From: Temnothorax longispinosus
Lineage: Eukaryota > Arthropoda > Insecta > Hymenoptera > Formicidae
Direction of reading: 5' to 3'
NCBI RefSeq assembly: GCF_030848805.1
Contig: NC_092366.1
Span: 1,488,001-1,552,000, forward strand
Length of the DNA: 64,000 nt
Part shown: positions 24,901 to 37,234 of the stretch, in pieces
Numbering within the stretch: the stretch's first letter is position 1
Layout: each line of letters starts with the position of its first letter
Translations under genes and position numbers: made by a program
The notes under the pieces: generated by a model
The model's input: only the letters and a program-made list of their open reading frames with translations
Told to the model about the DNA's origin: nothing
Databases searched by the model: none

Positions 24901-26852
24901 TATTATTAAATATAACTAAATAATAATCTCCTTGAGCATTAAACTAATTTGTTAGCTTTATGGTTTATTAGGAGTCAGTACAAACGATCAGCGTTTTTAC
25001 GTTGTGAAGAAGAGAAAGAGCAATTTTTGTACCATCTTCTGACACTGAACGCTGTTGACTACTTCTGCTTCACAAATAACTATCCCACGACAAAGTTACC
25101 GTATCGAGTTGTGATATTCCCCAGTCGAAAGGCAAGCGCCGCTACAACTTCGGCTAATAGTTGGATCGCTATTTCTGGCACACTCTGCGAAACTAATCCC
25201 GTACCCATACCAAAAGGAGCACTCGAATTTGTATTTCATGTAAGTATTTTAATTTATATATACCACTGCTACACTTAACTGCACAAAATAAAGTTATTAA
25301 TTTTATTTAAATTGGCCAGCTCTATTTAAACTAATTGAGCTAACCATTTTAGGACGGCTAGTATTCTGAAAATAATAGTAAATGCTCATTTGCAACATTT
25401 TAGAAACAGAATTTTTTCTAAACTTAGTATTGTGCAGTAGATTTTATTTCGTGTATTCTAGTTATGTAATTATTCTTGTATTTTTCTTTTTTAGCATAAA
25501 AATTTAGGCGTGTTGTCTACGTTACGGATTGGACATGACAATACTGGATTATCACCAAAATGGATGGTGGAACACGTTGTAGTGAGAAACGAAGTGACTG
25601 GACACACGTTTAAATTTCCCTGTGGTCGTTGGCTCGGTAGAGGAATAGATGACGGGTCTACGGAGCGTTTATTAGTGGGTGCTTTAGTACCTCGAAGCAT
25701 TGACAGCGAGGAGTTGGTAGAGTCATGTTCCACACCTCCAAGATGTAGATCTCCGAGCATACCTAGGCGTCCTATATTATCGCAAGTTGAACTGCAACAC
25801 ATGCTCGGTAAATATTATAATTACTATTATTTGTCTATTTATTATATTTTATATTAATTAATATATATTTATATACATTAAAAATATATTAATACATATT
25901 AAATTTATATAGTAAATTATAGTCATATAGTAAATTCTTTAAAAAATTAAAATAAACTTATAATTATGTTATTGATAATATGTAAAAATAAAACAAATTT
26001 ATATAGCATGATAAAATAAAAGATGATACAAATTTTTTTATTGTAATTGATATAAAATCCAGATTATATTAAGAATTAAATAAAATAATATCAAATATAA
26101 TATTACAGGTGAAGCTGTAAACGCTATAGTCAAATATCACTACAGAAGAGAATGTCAAGATGGTTCTTTGACGGCTCTGCTATGTGGAGAAGGCGGTCTC
26201 GTGCCGTCTTTGGAACAAATATTTTTATTTGGTTTTAAGAATCAGAGAATATTTGGGAGGAACTTTTACGTGTGGGACTACCTCTGTAAGTACAAATTTG
26301 ATTATATTTGATGACAAAATTGGAATTTAGAAAAGTGTATAATTAAAAACTATTGCAGTACGCGTAAAAGAAAATTTCGAGATTTCTCTGCTAGAGGAAA
26401 TGGACGAGTATTCTCAAAGACTCAACCGAGATAGAAGGGTATACACGGAAAGCAGCCAAAGATTCACGATTTTGAGATGTTATTGTCATCTCATCGATCA
26501 AATTAATATTTTTAGTCAAACTTTAGGGAAAGATGGAAAATTTCAGCTATTTATTTGTTTGGCGGCAAGGTAAGTTTATAAAATATTTTTAACGATATTA
26601 TCCACTTACACAATTCTTTATTTGCTGTTATTTATAGGATCGTTCGTTAATATAATTTTCAGAGAACAGCTTCTTCATCCAATGTTGCGGCCGATGAGTG
26701 ACGCGCGTTCAACGACGGATATGTACGAGGAGAATTCGTTTTTGAGAAATCCTACTTTATTGACCTTCCTCATTCATATTCTTGAGCCGTTGAGCGAATT
26801 CCATATTGTCCTTGAGAAGAGCTTGACTCATGGAATTTCAAGTATATGTTAG
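9631..26852 (+). CDS. DENND5: DENND5-type Rab regulator (uDENN-DENN-dDENN-RUN-PLAT-RUN)
   Basis: Exons: 9631-9748, 18527-18636, 18999-19219, 19566-19760, 20425-20896, 21028-21164, 21244-21431, 21511-21680, 21766-21977, 22099-22305, 22661-22835, 23135-23399, 24527-24791, 24972-25239, 25495-25807, 26109-26285, 26359-26569, 26663-26852. This gives 1297 residues; human DENND5A has 1287. The family is linked to Rab6 binding and to GEF activity toward Rab39-type GTPases at Golgi/endosomal membranes. uDENN starts at RFADYFVICGLD (about residue 17). The DENN core holds PFSWQHVYVPILPASL and FLDAPVPFIMGLH (215-372). dDENN holds VIQPSQDKDEWITNRD and LPFLSRFLETQMFASL (about 480-640). RUN1 spans roughly 735-940, PLAT 950-1075 (GHTFKFPCGRWLG), RUN2 1105-1290. 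All junctions are GT-AG and in phase. The ATG at 9631 is chosen because the open frame upstream has only a GTG. Intron 1 is 8.8 kb. Confidence 0.95.
9877..9927. repeat. (AG)n microsatellite with preceding G run
   Basis: A run of about eight G, then roughly 21 AG units, just inside DENND5 intron 1. Confidence 0.95.
14709..14732. repeat. Short (AG)n then poly-G tract
   Basis: AG dinucleotides followed by about nine G within DENND5 intron 1. Confidence 0.85.
18173..18222. repeat. Poly-C then (CT)n/(CTTT)n tract
   Basis: Eight C followed by CT and CTTT units, about 300 bp before the intron 1 acceptor of DENND5. Confidence 0.95.
23527..23619 (+). CDS. DENND5: Candidate DENND5 cassette exon A (93 nt)
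   Basis: Acceptor ATACGCAG precedes 23527 and donor T|GTACGT follows 23619. Entered from the upstream exon in phase 1 it is fully open, begins AEKESIVNYIELSLF and holds NAALAWSVLRKRLD. It leaves in phase 1, so it can be included or skipped without a frameshift. It lies in the first RUN domain, between the LERVWSHGLQ part and the ARAWVRLALEKK part. I do not recognise it from mammalian DENND5. Confidence 0.6.
23917..24024 (+). CDS. DENND5: Candidate DENND5 cassette exon B (108 nt)
   Basis: Acceptor TTGTAACTAG precedes and donor G|GTAAGC follows. It is entered and left in phase 1 and encodes about 36 residues (KKSSNKFFEIPDRLVSFLRG then KSIIEIASYVKDNF). It can join the constitutive exons directly or follow cassette A, adding 36 or 67 residues to RUN1. 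Confidence 0.6.
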
Positions 26853-29800
26853 TATTTGCCAAAACGTATCGATGTACACTAATTCGTTGCAAATATTCCA
26901 TATTCTTTCGATAAATGTCGCGAATCGTGAAATATTTTCTATCTTAAAAAATACGTCCGCGGTTTTCCAATGTTATCGGTAGAAGCTATTTGTTATTGTG
27001 GTGTTTTTAATTACTGACAAAATTAGATCGATCAAGCTTTTCATGGATAAAAACATATATATTTATTCTTAATTGACAAGAGAGCCGTTTAACTAAATAC
27101 TAAATAGTAACAAATGACGAATCCGATTGTTATTACGTATGGAACGATAAAAAGCTTGAAATTCTTAATAATGAAATGAAAATTTCATTATTAAGAGATA
27201 AATTAGATGGATTTAATATTACAATAAAGACTGTTATGGGGATGTAGCTGTACAATATGCTTTTATGAATAACAAATTAGCGACAAGAGAGATTAACGTG
27301 AGATTTGTCAGATATAACATTAAACATTAAGGAGAACGGAAATCTCGTTCTGTTTCAGAAGCGTACAATATTATTGTCGGTGATAAGAAATTAATATATA
27401 ATCAGAATATATTTGGCCGCATCTTGCCATAGCTATTAGCACGATAAAGGTGGTGTTCGTTGAAATATTGATACTAATGACAAATTGTGTACCAAAGATG
27501 TGATCCCATTTAATCAATATCATTTTACATTACCATTGCTGTTAGATGTTAAGTTTCTTTATTATTATACGTTATCGTATATTTTTTATGCATGCAAAAT
27601 ATCTTTCGAAATAATTTTTATACACATGTGGACTAATGATGATTTTTAATTCCGTGCGAAGATATTTTCTGAATACAAAGGAATTTATCAAAATATCCGC
27701 GCATCTGATGAGTCGGACAATGATTTTTAGATAGGCAAATCAAATAATGATTACTTTTTTTTAATGGCTGTGCTTTGATACTTGAAATCGAATATAACTT
27801 GTGTTGAACGTGAGTGCTAACATGACAATTTTATGTTATACGTATAATAAGGCTGCAAACTGGTATATATGTTCCAAGAATTATACGTATATGCAAAGTT
27901 TCATAATTTTACTACAATAACTGCTTTTGCCCTCTGAATGCTTGAAGATTTACACTTGAGATAATTGTCATTTAATTAATATAATTAATTATTTATATAT
28001 AGTAAATTTATTATGTACATATATTATATATTATATACATAATAAATTCATATTTTAATCATAATTGCAATACAAGAGGGCAAGAACTGTCACCGAATGT
28101 ATCGCAAATGGACCAAAAGACGTAATCATCTTTAAGTTGTCGTATTTTTGTTGAACCAAAGTATGAGTTACTCGAGAAGATTTGTTCGTTCTTTTCATAT
28201 ATATTCAATTTCACATTCGTGGATCAAGAAACATGAACGGGTTAAACTTTTTGGTCAATCAAATATTGCCTCGATCTGAGGATATTGATATCGTTACAAA
28301 CTTGATATACTCAGCTAGTTTTTGTAAGCAACATGAGATAAGATAATATTGTACACTGTAAAAAATAATTCTTAAAGTACAATCGAGTGTCTCTCGTTGA
28401 GTAACACTCAGAACTTCATTGGATAACTGAAAACCTAAGAATTGTTTGATATCTTTTTCAATACTTAATTCCATGATGTTATGCGTGTTGTGTCGCGAAT
28501 CTCTCGACATTGTGGCCAAATATGAGATTATGATCAACTTATGTGTGTCCGCCCAAAATTTCATATTTAAATATACAGTTTCGTTTGAAAGTCCTTGACG
28601 ATTTAACGTGATATGTGAGCATTACATTTATTGTGATAGATTTATAATTTAATGTAATCTCAATTTTTTTTCTAATTTATTTCTATTCCGTTATACAAAG
28701 ATATATAAAATATATAATAGAATCAAAATAAATTAGAAAAATATATGCATATATACGTAAAGAAGGAGAAAATACAAGTTGTATAGAGTAATTTGATTAT
28801 GCATTCTATTGTTTTATTTCTCCCCGTTTTGTCAATGCGTAACTATAGTAAAGTGTATGGCTAATGCGCAGAGTTTAAATATGTACGTTTATGATCTTTC
28901 CTTTGTTTGCTGGCCAAACTTCCATTGTCGAGAACACTCTTCTGATCAACGTTTGTTAGAAAGAATGCCAGTACCTTACCATACCTAAAATAAAGTAACT
29001 TTAAAATTTTCCGGAACCAAAGATATTTTATGCAAAGTAAATTTCTGCAAAACGCAAATCTCAGGTATATACATGATACAGATATATGCTTAGATGTATA
29101 TATGCCCCATCGTGGGTTTACGCATAAAAAAAAAACGCATATTTTATGTATTTAGTAACATTGGAAATGCTCTCGTATGATGTCAATGACTATCTCTTCT
29201 TTCTTTGTAACTTATTTTTCTGCTGTAGAAAACTTCCAAATGCGAATTTTTTTTCTCTTAATCGTCTTAATTATCCCTAAGTTAAATGATCCTCCCATTG
29301 CGGTACTCACGGCTGTAGCTGTTAAATTGGACGATATCTCTAATTTCTCGGATACAAAGACTTCGTTATCCACAATCTATCGATTATGTCTTACGCTTCC
29401 ACAGTCTTTCTCCTGAACGTTTGAAATCACAATTGTGTAGATGGGGCATTGTGACGGTGAAGGAAAATGTATATAGGTAACATTTTATTTAAAAAGTACC
29501 GTGAGAGTTTAAGCAACAAATATCAATGGAAAGATCAGATAATCCAGACCTAGAAAATATAATTTCTACGATATATATAAGTTCCCTTTTTCTTCTTCAG
29601 TTTCACTGTAAACCTAAATAATTTAATAGTAAATAATAATTTATTTAATGTTACATCGTCAAGGATTTGCACTTCATAGTTAACTAGCAATGTATTTGCA
29701 CTACGGCATTTAGAAGGCAAGAATTTAGTTAAAAAATGCATAATTCATTGAATTGTATCATCATACAACAGAGTCATTTCTTTAATTGAAAGTGCATTGC

Positions 29801-31154
29801 CTAAGGAAACTCACCTCTATTCTACTTGTCTTCTAGCGAAGAGAGAGGAAACATTTCTTCGTTTCGCGAAAAGATTCTAAGATTTTAGATCGGTATATTT
29901 GTCACATTTGTAAAGGAATACCTGCAATGTTGTTATACTAAAATTATATAGCCAATGTAAATTGTGATCATTTTAGACTGACGATTAATATTTATGTTAC
30001 TTTTGTAAGTGTACACCGTGTCCCCTTTACGTTAGGATATAACTGCGTTTTTCATGATCACGTTGAAGTGGAGCTGCATGTATATGAGATCGAACAATTT
30101 TATGGCCAATGTTTTATACGAATACCCTCAATTTATACATCTCTCGTTATTAGCATTATATTATACGCACCTTGTAAAATATACAATGTAACCAGTTCGT
30201 GGAGTAAAAAATTGTAAAGACAAAAGAGATTATATTGGCCGTATCGACGAGGGTACACGGCAGCGATGCTTTCACGTGAGCTCATTAATCGTGCTGATTC
30301 AATATTTATTGTAGCCTATAATTCTCAATAATTTCGTATTCCGTTCTTTACGAGATTGTAGCTCTACTGTATATACGCGAAAATTATTATAAACTCTCGT
30401 CTACCTGTATAAGGAGTTTTACTAACCATTCATTATGTAAGTGATGTGTATATATACATATATATTGTAAGGTATATTATGTACAGTAGAATAAATCATT
30501 ATCGCGACGATTAAAAATGTATATTAATCTTCGTCTTTATTATTTATATGTATATCTACTTTGCAGAATTGCATGTAAGAGCGTTTCTCATATTAAATCA
30601 CATCTTTTTATGTCTTTTATGTGTTTTTTTAATATACCTAATTATCTTCAATAAATTTAATTTAAGTTTTTTTTTCTTTAAATTTGTTACACTATGCTCT
30701 TAATCGAATGAAAATAGTAATCAATCGGAGACTTTTTTGTAATAAGATAAGGTTTAAATATGTTAATTGAAAACGAAAGTTTCTATATTTATATTTGTAC
30801 AATTTCATAAACAGGTCACATATACATGTTACATTTTTACATTCATGGCGTTTTACAGGGACGTGCCCAACCCTTTACATATTCCCGTGACCCAGCCTGG
30901 CCGTATACGACCTCACATCTCATTTCCCTTCCCTTCGTCTTCCGTCCGGCACTCTTCTGTCCATCTCCTTCTGCTTCCCTCCATTCCGCCCCCCCCCTCT
31001 GTCATCAACCTTTCTGTCGCTGCTCTTCCCTTTTCTTTTCGGATCTCTCTCTCCTCGTGCTCAATCCCTTCCTTCCTTGAGATCAAATGAGATAATATAG
31101 GTGAAAAAAAGATAATCTAACGTGTTATAGATTTTTCTACATACATACCCGAAT
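26853..31154. other. DENND5 3' UTR and intergenic spacer
   Basis: About 4.3 kb of AT-rich sequence with no recognisable gene on either strand. The AATAAA near 30490 and other AT-rich hexamers allow a 3' UTR of up to 3.6 kb, but its length cannot be fixed here. A C/T-rich stretch at about 30890-31080 produces long open frames (PFPSSSVRHSS type) of low complexity that are not believable genes. Confidence 0.5.
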
Positions 31155-34100
31155 AAATACTTATGGAATATTCGTAGACTTGTCGTACAATCTCGTGTTG
31201 TCCGACGAATATTAAAGTATTCAATAAATTACAAGCAGCTGTAATAAGCGAAGACGTCTCTATTGATTGCAAATAAGGATTGTTCATATCTGTTATTTCC
31301 GAAACTCTGCCGGAAACTGTAAAGAAACAAAGAAGAATTAAAAAAATAATTAAAAAAAAGAGTTTATATATACTAAAAATAAAAGAGTTGTAATTCTGAC
31401 GTGTATAGTGTTGCGGGTATCAATTGCACTAGATTGAACTTGACAGTTCTTGCTGTGACATTCCGACTCTTCCGCATTAAAGTAGTCGACGTATAGATAT
31501 ATTTGAACACAGAACGCTGACTTCATAACAGATGTTGCATTGCTCGGCATGTATCAGGATAGCTTGTAGTTGTAAAGTATCATCCTGTATATAAAGACAA
31601 TTTTCTAAAGTATGTACATATTATACCTTCAATTTGTATTTCAGCAATTTAGAAACGTAAGAAAATATGAGTATGGTCTATATAATATTAATTAAAATAG
31701 AGAAATTTAACACATTTTAAGACTAATGCCTTCTCGACATTTTCGATTTAATAATGTATCGTGCTTTCACGCTTACACATTGAAAAGTCATAGAGTTGGA
31801 GTTTTTGATCATGTTGCAAAACGCAATACACGCTTATTCTCTCACTAAACAGGATTTGTCCCTGCTTGTGATGCACTAAAGCAACGTGTGACAAAAGTCA
31901 CTCGGTGCCATGGCGATTGCGTTGAAGAGTTGCGACGCAGTATGTACTGTGTTCATTAGACCTGCCAATAATTGTAAAGCCGAGGCGCGAACCAAAGGAT
32001 CTCTATTTTGCCATAACATATAGGTAACCAACTTAACGAGCGTCCCTCTTCGCACCAAAATACTATCCACGACTGAAACAATGTGACAATCGTATTATTC
32101 ACTTGAGTCGCGAATAATAATTAATACAGAAATAATACGTTAATTCGCACTAAATAAATAATAATTTGTACGTAATATCGTTTTCAAAACGATATTAAAT
32201 TAAAATTACTTACACTTTTATTAAAATTGATTTGCATCTGATGCAACAAGTGATTAGGACATATTATCGAGTTTCTTGTTATTGATAAACCCATAAAGCT
32301 AACAGTACCAGCACCATGAAAGACACGATCGGCTCGATAAGCGTGTTGCAAAAAGACAATAGTAGATTTTTATGATTTCTCCATTCGCATTGCCCGATCA
32401 GATACGTCAAACACGTTAACAACCAATCAAGATATGCTAAAAAAGAGAAGGAAGGATAATATCAAACTTCACGAAATCATTCTAAAATAAAGATAGATAT
32501 CATTAAAATTTAAATATAATACATTTAACAAATATTAATACCGAGATTGTAGAAATGCTGTTGATCCCCGAAACATAATGTTGAAACAACGAACTCTACA
32601 AATCAAATCCGAAGGTGTTCTTAGGTTCGTCGTTATAGATTTCTGCATTTTTTCGATCGCCGAACATGCACATACGTACTAATTTCAGTATAGATTGATG
32701 TACACTCTGATTGTCAACTTCCAAGTTCTTAAATAAATCTGCCAATGATCTCGTCATGTTTTTCATAATCCTACTGATCCACGAACCTTTTCCTGAAAAA
32801 ATAAAAAAGGATTATCTTAATATATAATTCGTATTTGAGAAACACGAGTATACGCTCTATCAGCATTTGCTATTCAAGTCATCTTACCTTTCTTTGCAAC
32901 ATTTAAATACAATTGTACAAAGATTAGAACGTCTACAAATAAGTCACAGTCCTCTTTACTTGTAGGATGCGATAATAAAAATCGCTCGAACGTTTATTCT
33001 CACGGCAGTGACTCGATATCTTTCTCATCGTTACGTTGAAGTACTTTGTAAAATGTCATCAGATACCTAAGAAATGAAATAGTTATAGTAGATAACAAAC
33101 AATATGCTGTAATATACGTTTGATACGCGCTTAAGTTTGATGCGTTAAAATCAACTAATAAAAATTATTAGCTACAATAACTTAACAATGACTTACATTT
33201 TGAGGTAATCTAACGCACATATAACGCTATAGTGCGTAGTAGAATTTTGAATATTGTAGAGTTGGCTGTTGACAAAAATACTGCGGAAAACAGCATTGTA
33301 AAGAAAGAAGATTCGTTTTAAGAATCATCAATTTCTGTGCAATTTCGAAATCCTTTAAATCATCTAAGCATTTCCATAACATGTTTATGGCGCCGTTCTA
33401 TTCCCAGGGTCAATAGTGCCTAATGAACGTTAAGACTATTGGATTGCTGCCATGAATTACTGCAAATTATAAAATAAAGAACTATTAAGTTTATTAAATT
33501 GGAATATATGTATATGTACGATATGTACATTACAATTCGTTATTTCTTTATACGTAAGTAATAGAATATATGAACACCAACACCTTGTTACGGCTCCACG
33601 GTCCATCTTTCTTTGATTGATTTCTAATCTTATGAGCCTTTACTATTATATAGAAACTATTAACTTACTGTTAATTCTATAACTCGCAAAATTGTACATA
33701 ATTAGTAATATAGTCTTTCCAGTTGAAACATTTTATAAGTATTATTACTTACATGATACATTAGATCGCCTATGTATACTCGTCTTCCAATGAGATGTGC
33801 ACACGAACGGTAGTTTCATGTTTGTCACAACAATATATGGCAACGAGATATGTGACGCAATGTTGTTTTCCACATCTTTTTCGTTAACTCTTATGATTTA
33901 TGATATATTCGCTGTAGAGTAATAAAAGCACAATAGTTGCGCGCCATCGGATTTTACACACTCGTTGTTTGGAAACAAAAAAATGCCAAAAATATAAGAT
34001 TTTATGCATTTAGCATAAAACTTATATTGTAAATTACGAAAATAGCAGTGGAACTTTACTAAATATGTTTAAATTAAATTTTGAACGAATATATGAATTT

Positions 34101-36118
34101 AAAAAATTATGATAAAATACATACTTCTTATGATACTAAAAAGAACATTAGTTTTGAGAGATAACTCATGTCGTATGGTACATTCAAAGAGTGCGAGTAG
34201 TTTTAATATGCTGATTATTGGTATCACAGAATCTGCGTAATTTACATAATCCTTTTCTACCTAAAAACATTCAATATATTTAAAACATTTAAATCGGATG
34301 AGAAACATTTGTAATATTCTTTATCAAGTATTTTATCAAATAACTTACCAGGGCTTTATTGAAAATATCCAAAATCAAAAGGTAGTCCACCTTGATTAAT
34401 AAACAATTTATGCAAGGAAGTGTCGGAAAGCATCTACGCCAATTTGTAATAATGCTGATTTTCGAATTTTCGGGTCGACGTTTGGTTCGTTCAACATTTC
34501 CAGCACAGATAACATATTGCTCCTCTGTAAACAAAGTATTTTCACGAATTATATTCGAAATTATATATACATTTTATATACATATATTTCTAAAAAATTG
34601 TATTTTAATTTTTAATATTAATTTTAATAATTTAAAAAATATACATAAAAACAATTCTCTGCTAAATGACTAAATCAAGACTATAAGAGATTTTCAAATA
34701 TTCTGAATGCAAATATGTAAACTGATAATTGTCTTCTGATCCCTTAATGGAGTTTCTACGTTCAAATATGCAGAGCTAAGAGGCAAGCGGTGTAAAGACG
34801 ACAAACGTGGCAGTTTCTGGACAGAATCCTTTTCTTTCCCAAGAAGTCAGATTAACCAACACAACGCTTCTTCCTGGATATCACTGTCCGGTGAATAGAG
34901 AAATCTCAAATTGTCTTTTAACACCTGAAAAATTAAGATTTATATAGCACATAATAAATATAATCACGAAAAGATGTCTGCGATCAAGTTAAATTACCTC
35001 AAGGAAAGGCAACTGTATACTGTTGGAAACATCAGGATCAAACATTTTAGTTATACATTGGCCTAAGGATTTATATGTATCAGCGTGACACTGTAAGAGA
35101 TACAATACAGGAACGAGAGCTTATCTAAAGCTTTCAATCATCCAGTTTCGCCCATTTGTATTCTTCCTTTCAGTATAAATACTAACATATCTCTCGATAT
35201 CTCATTTATCTGTATATCAAATCAAAATTAAATTAAATTGTAAAATCAAAAACTGCACCATAACTTTGTGACATAAAAATGTTTGATTAAACAATTTTTT
35301 CTATTACTCTGCTATTCTTGCGCCATGAGAAATTATTTCTGTCAAGACGTTTGGTTCAAACAGGAACGTCAAATTTTCCTACGATGGTTTACTATATTCT
35401 ACTCCTAGAATACTTTTAAGCAGGACGTGGCATTCGACATATGTGGTATATCGGATGTCTACATGCATCTTCGTTTGCTAATAAATTCAATATCAGTTTT
35501 GTTGCCAACGCATCATCCTCATCATTTAAAGAATATCTCGGGATATCTTGTAAAAATTTTACAGCCGTTTTAACGATAGTTAAATTTTTATGGTACGACA
35601 GACTCAATTTAGACGCATGTAACATTCTTAATGTTTCCGAAGGCGATTGCTCCGATAAATTTCTTAATATACAGATAGCTGACTGGATAGACTTTGCGAC
35701 GGTTCTAGTATCATCGAATAGTTTTATCAGTGCTATCTGATTAGCATCTTGAAATTGCTGCAAATGACAATAATTGTATTAACGGTGATAATCGGTATTA
35801 ATGAGTGGAATAGGAAAATAAGAATTGTATTACTTATACGAGCATATTCTAAAAGCATAGAATGCAATGCCGGGTACAATAGATATATTGGTGTGCGTCC
35901 ATTATAGCATTTGTTATTGATTCTTTCAAAGAATTCGGTACAACAGCGTCCGCTAGCTCTAATGGCACGATACTACTCAATAATCTCATAATAATGGTAG
36001 TAAGATACAAGTACGTTATCCTCAAGTGATCTACATTACTACAGTTTCCAAAATATTCCATCACCTCCGCCATTAAATTGAATAACGCCTTTAAGTCATC
36101 GTTTATCTTTAATGTCAT
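31155..36118 (-). pseudogene. Decayed armadillo-type gene (possibly rotatin), introns retained
   Basis: Protein-like fragments lie in order on the minus strand, separated by intron-like spacers. They include 36118-35830 (NVDHLRITYLYLTTIIMRLL), 35763-35416 (ICILRNLSEQSPSETLRML), ~34515-34340 (LNEPNVDPKIRKSALLQIG), ~33470-33200 (MLWKCLDDLKDFEIAQKLM), ~33065-32890 (YLMTFYKVLQRNDEKDIESL), ~32792-32560, ~32435-32285, 32070-31876 (LWQNRDPLVRASALQLLAGL) and 31320-31155 (ITAACNLLNTLIFVGQHEIV). The helical repeats fit an armadillo/HEAT fold; rotatin, a centriole protein of about 2000 residues, is my best guess but unproven. Lesions: frameshift near 35900; two frameshifts in 34515-34340; a TAG and a frameshift near 33400-33430 and another TAG near 33230; TGA and TAA near 32997-33005; TAG near 32590. 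Retained introns argue against a processed copy. Assembly errors are the main alternative. Confidence 0.7.
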
Positions 36119-37234
36119 ACCATCGTTGCAGAGTCATCCAATGTTATTGCGCTTATAAGGCTGATCTATCTAAACAAGAGTGCAAACATGTCGCAGTTGT
36201 GTGTATTTATGTCAATGAAAAATGTACCGTACTTCATCCACAACACTGACTAGCTACTAATATAGAATAAATCTTATATAGTGATTATATACTTCCAATC
36301 CGCAAAATACAAAGAACAAGGGTGCACCACAAACAGTTCAGTTTTACAAAGAATAGATGCTTATTCTCACAAATGCTGCTCAGTAGTAGATGAAATTAAA
36401 CACGTACAAAAAGAAATTCTGTCGCTATAAAGTATCCATTTGCGAAATATTTACAAACTTAAAAATTAGCTCAATCGGAAAGAGCTTTTCACAAGCAAGA
36501 AAAAGAATTGCGTTTTGTATGTAAAGAATTATAAAAATTCCAAACTAGTGATACATATCACAGTTACGAATGACTCACAAGACAAAGGATTTAAAATAAT
36601 TTTAAAAAGAATTTAGTATAATACCTATCCTGTGAAGAGCTTCAAAACTCGTATAAAAATATTCAAGTGACGAAAAACGAATGGGTTCAAATTTGTATAA
36701 AGTCGGAAAGTCAATCGGGATGTTTTCAATGATTTAAGCCAAAAGTCTCTAAACGAATAAGGTGTTAATTAAAACGCAGAAATAAAATTTTAAAGAATTT
36801 GCCAATTCAATTTAAAATTAATTTCAGTTTGTTAGAAATAGGTTTGGGTTTGGATAGATATTTTGGGGGTATGGAAGTGTAGAGGGAAGAGAGGCCCTTT
36901 TCCGCCTACTTCTAAATTTTTTAAACTATATGTAGATATACAAGAATTATTTCAAAACTCGTATTTATTTCAAATTTTGCGCACTTTTACATCAATGCGT
37001 ACGCTTTCTCTGATGCTCATGTATGTACTTGTATGTACCTTATCGATATAACATTTCTTAACCCAAAAATTGTCACTTTTAGTACTTTATAACTTTTGCT
37101 CTACTTGAGAGCAACGATTTTAGCTTTTACATTCGAATTCAACACGCCGAAATACATATATTGTTAAATTTCAGACAAATCGGTAAGGAAGCCACTTTCC
37201 TTCACATTCATCAACCTTCATATTCCTCATCATC
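36119..37234. other. Spacer with coding-like remnant on the + strand
   Basis: Between about 36290 and 36430 the + strand reads YKEQGCTTNSSVLQRIDA then YSHKCCSVVDEIKHVQKEIL before a TAA. After it, several stop-interrupted stretches run on to about 36760. This looks like the ruin of a small coding region, but no family can be named. The rest (36770-37234) shows nothing beyond the 3' side of the FBXL4-like gene. Confidence 0.3.

Noticed and set aside
30767..31090. 107-codon open frame on the + strand, Ser/Pro-rich
   Set aside because: Low-complexity C/T-rich sequence with no family resemblance or plausible splice context; two frames are open in parallel, which is compositional.
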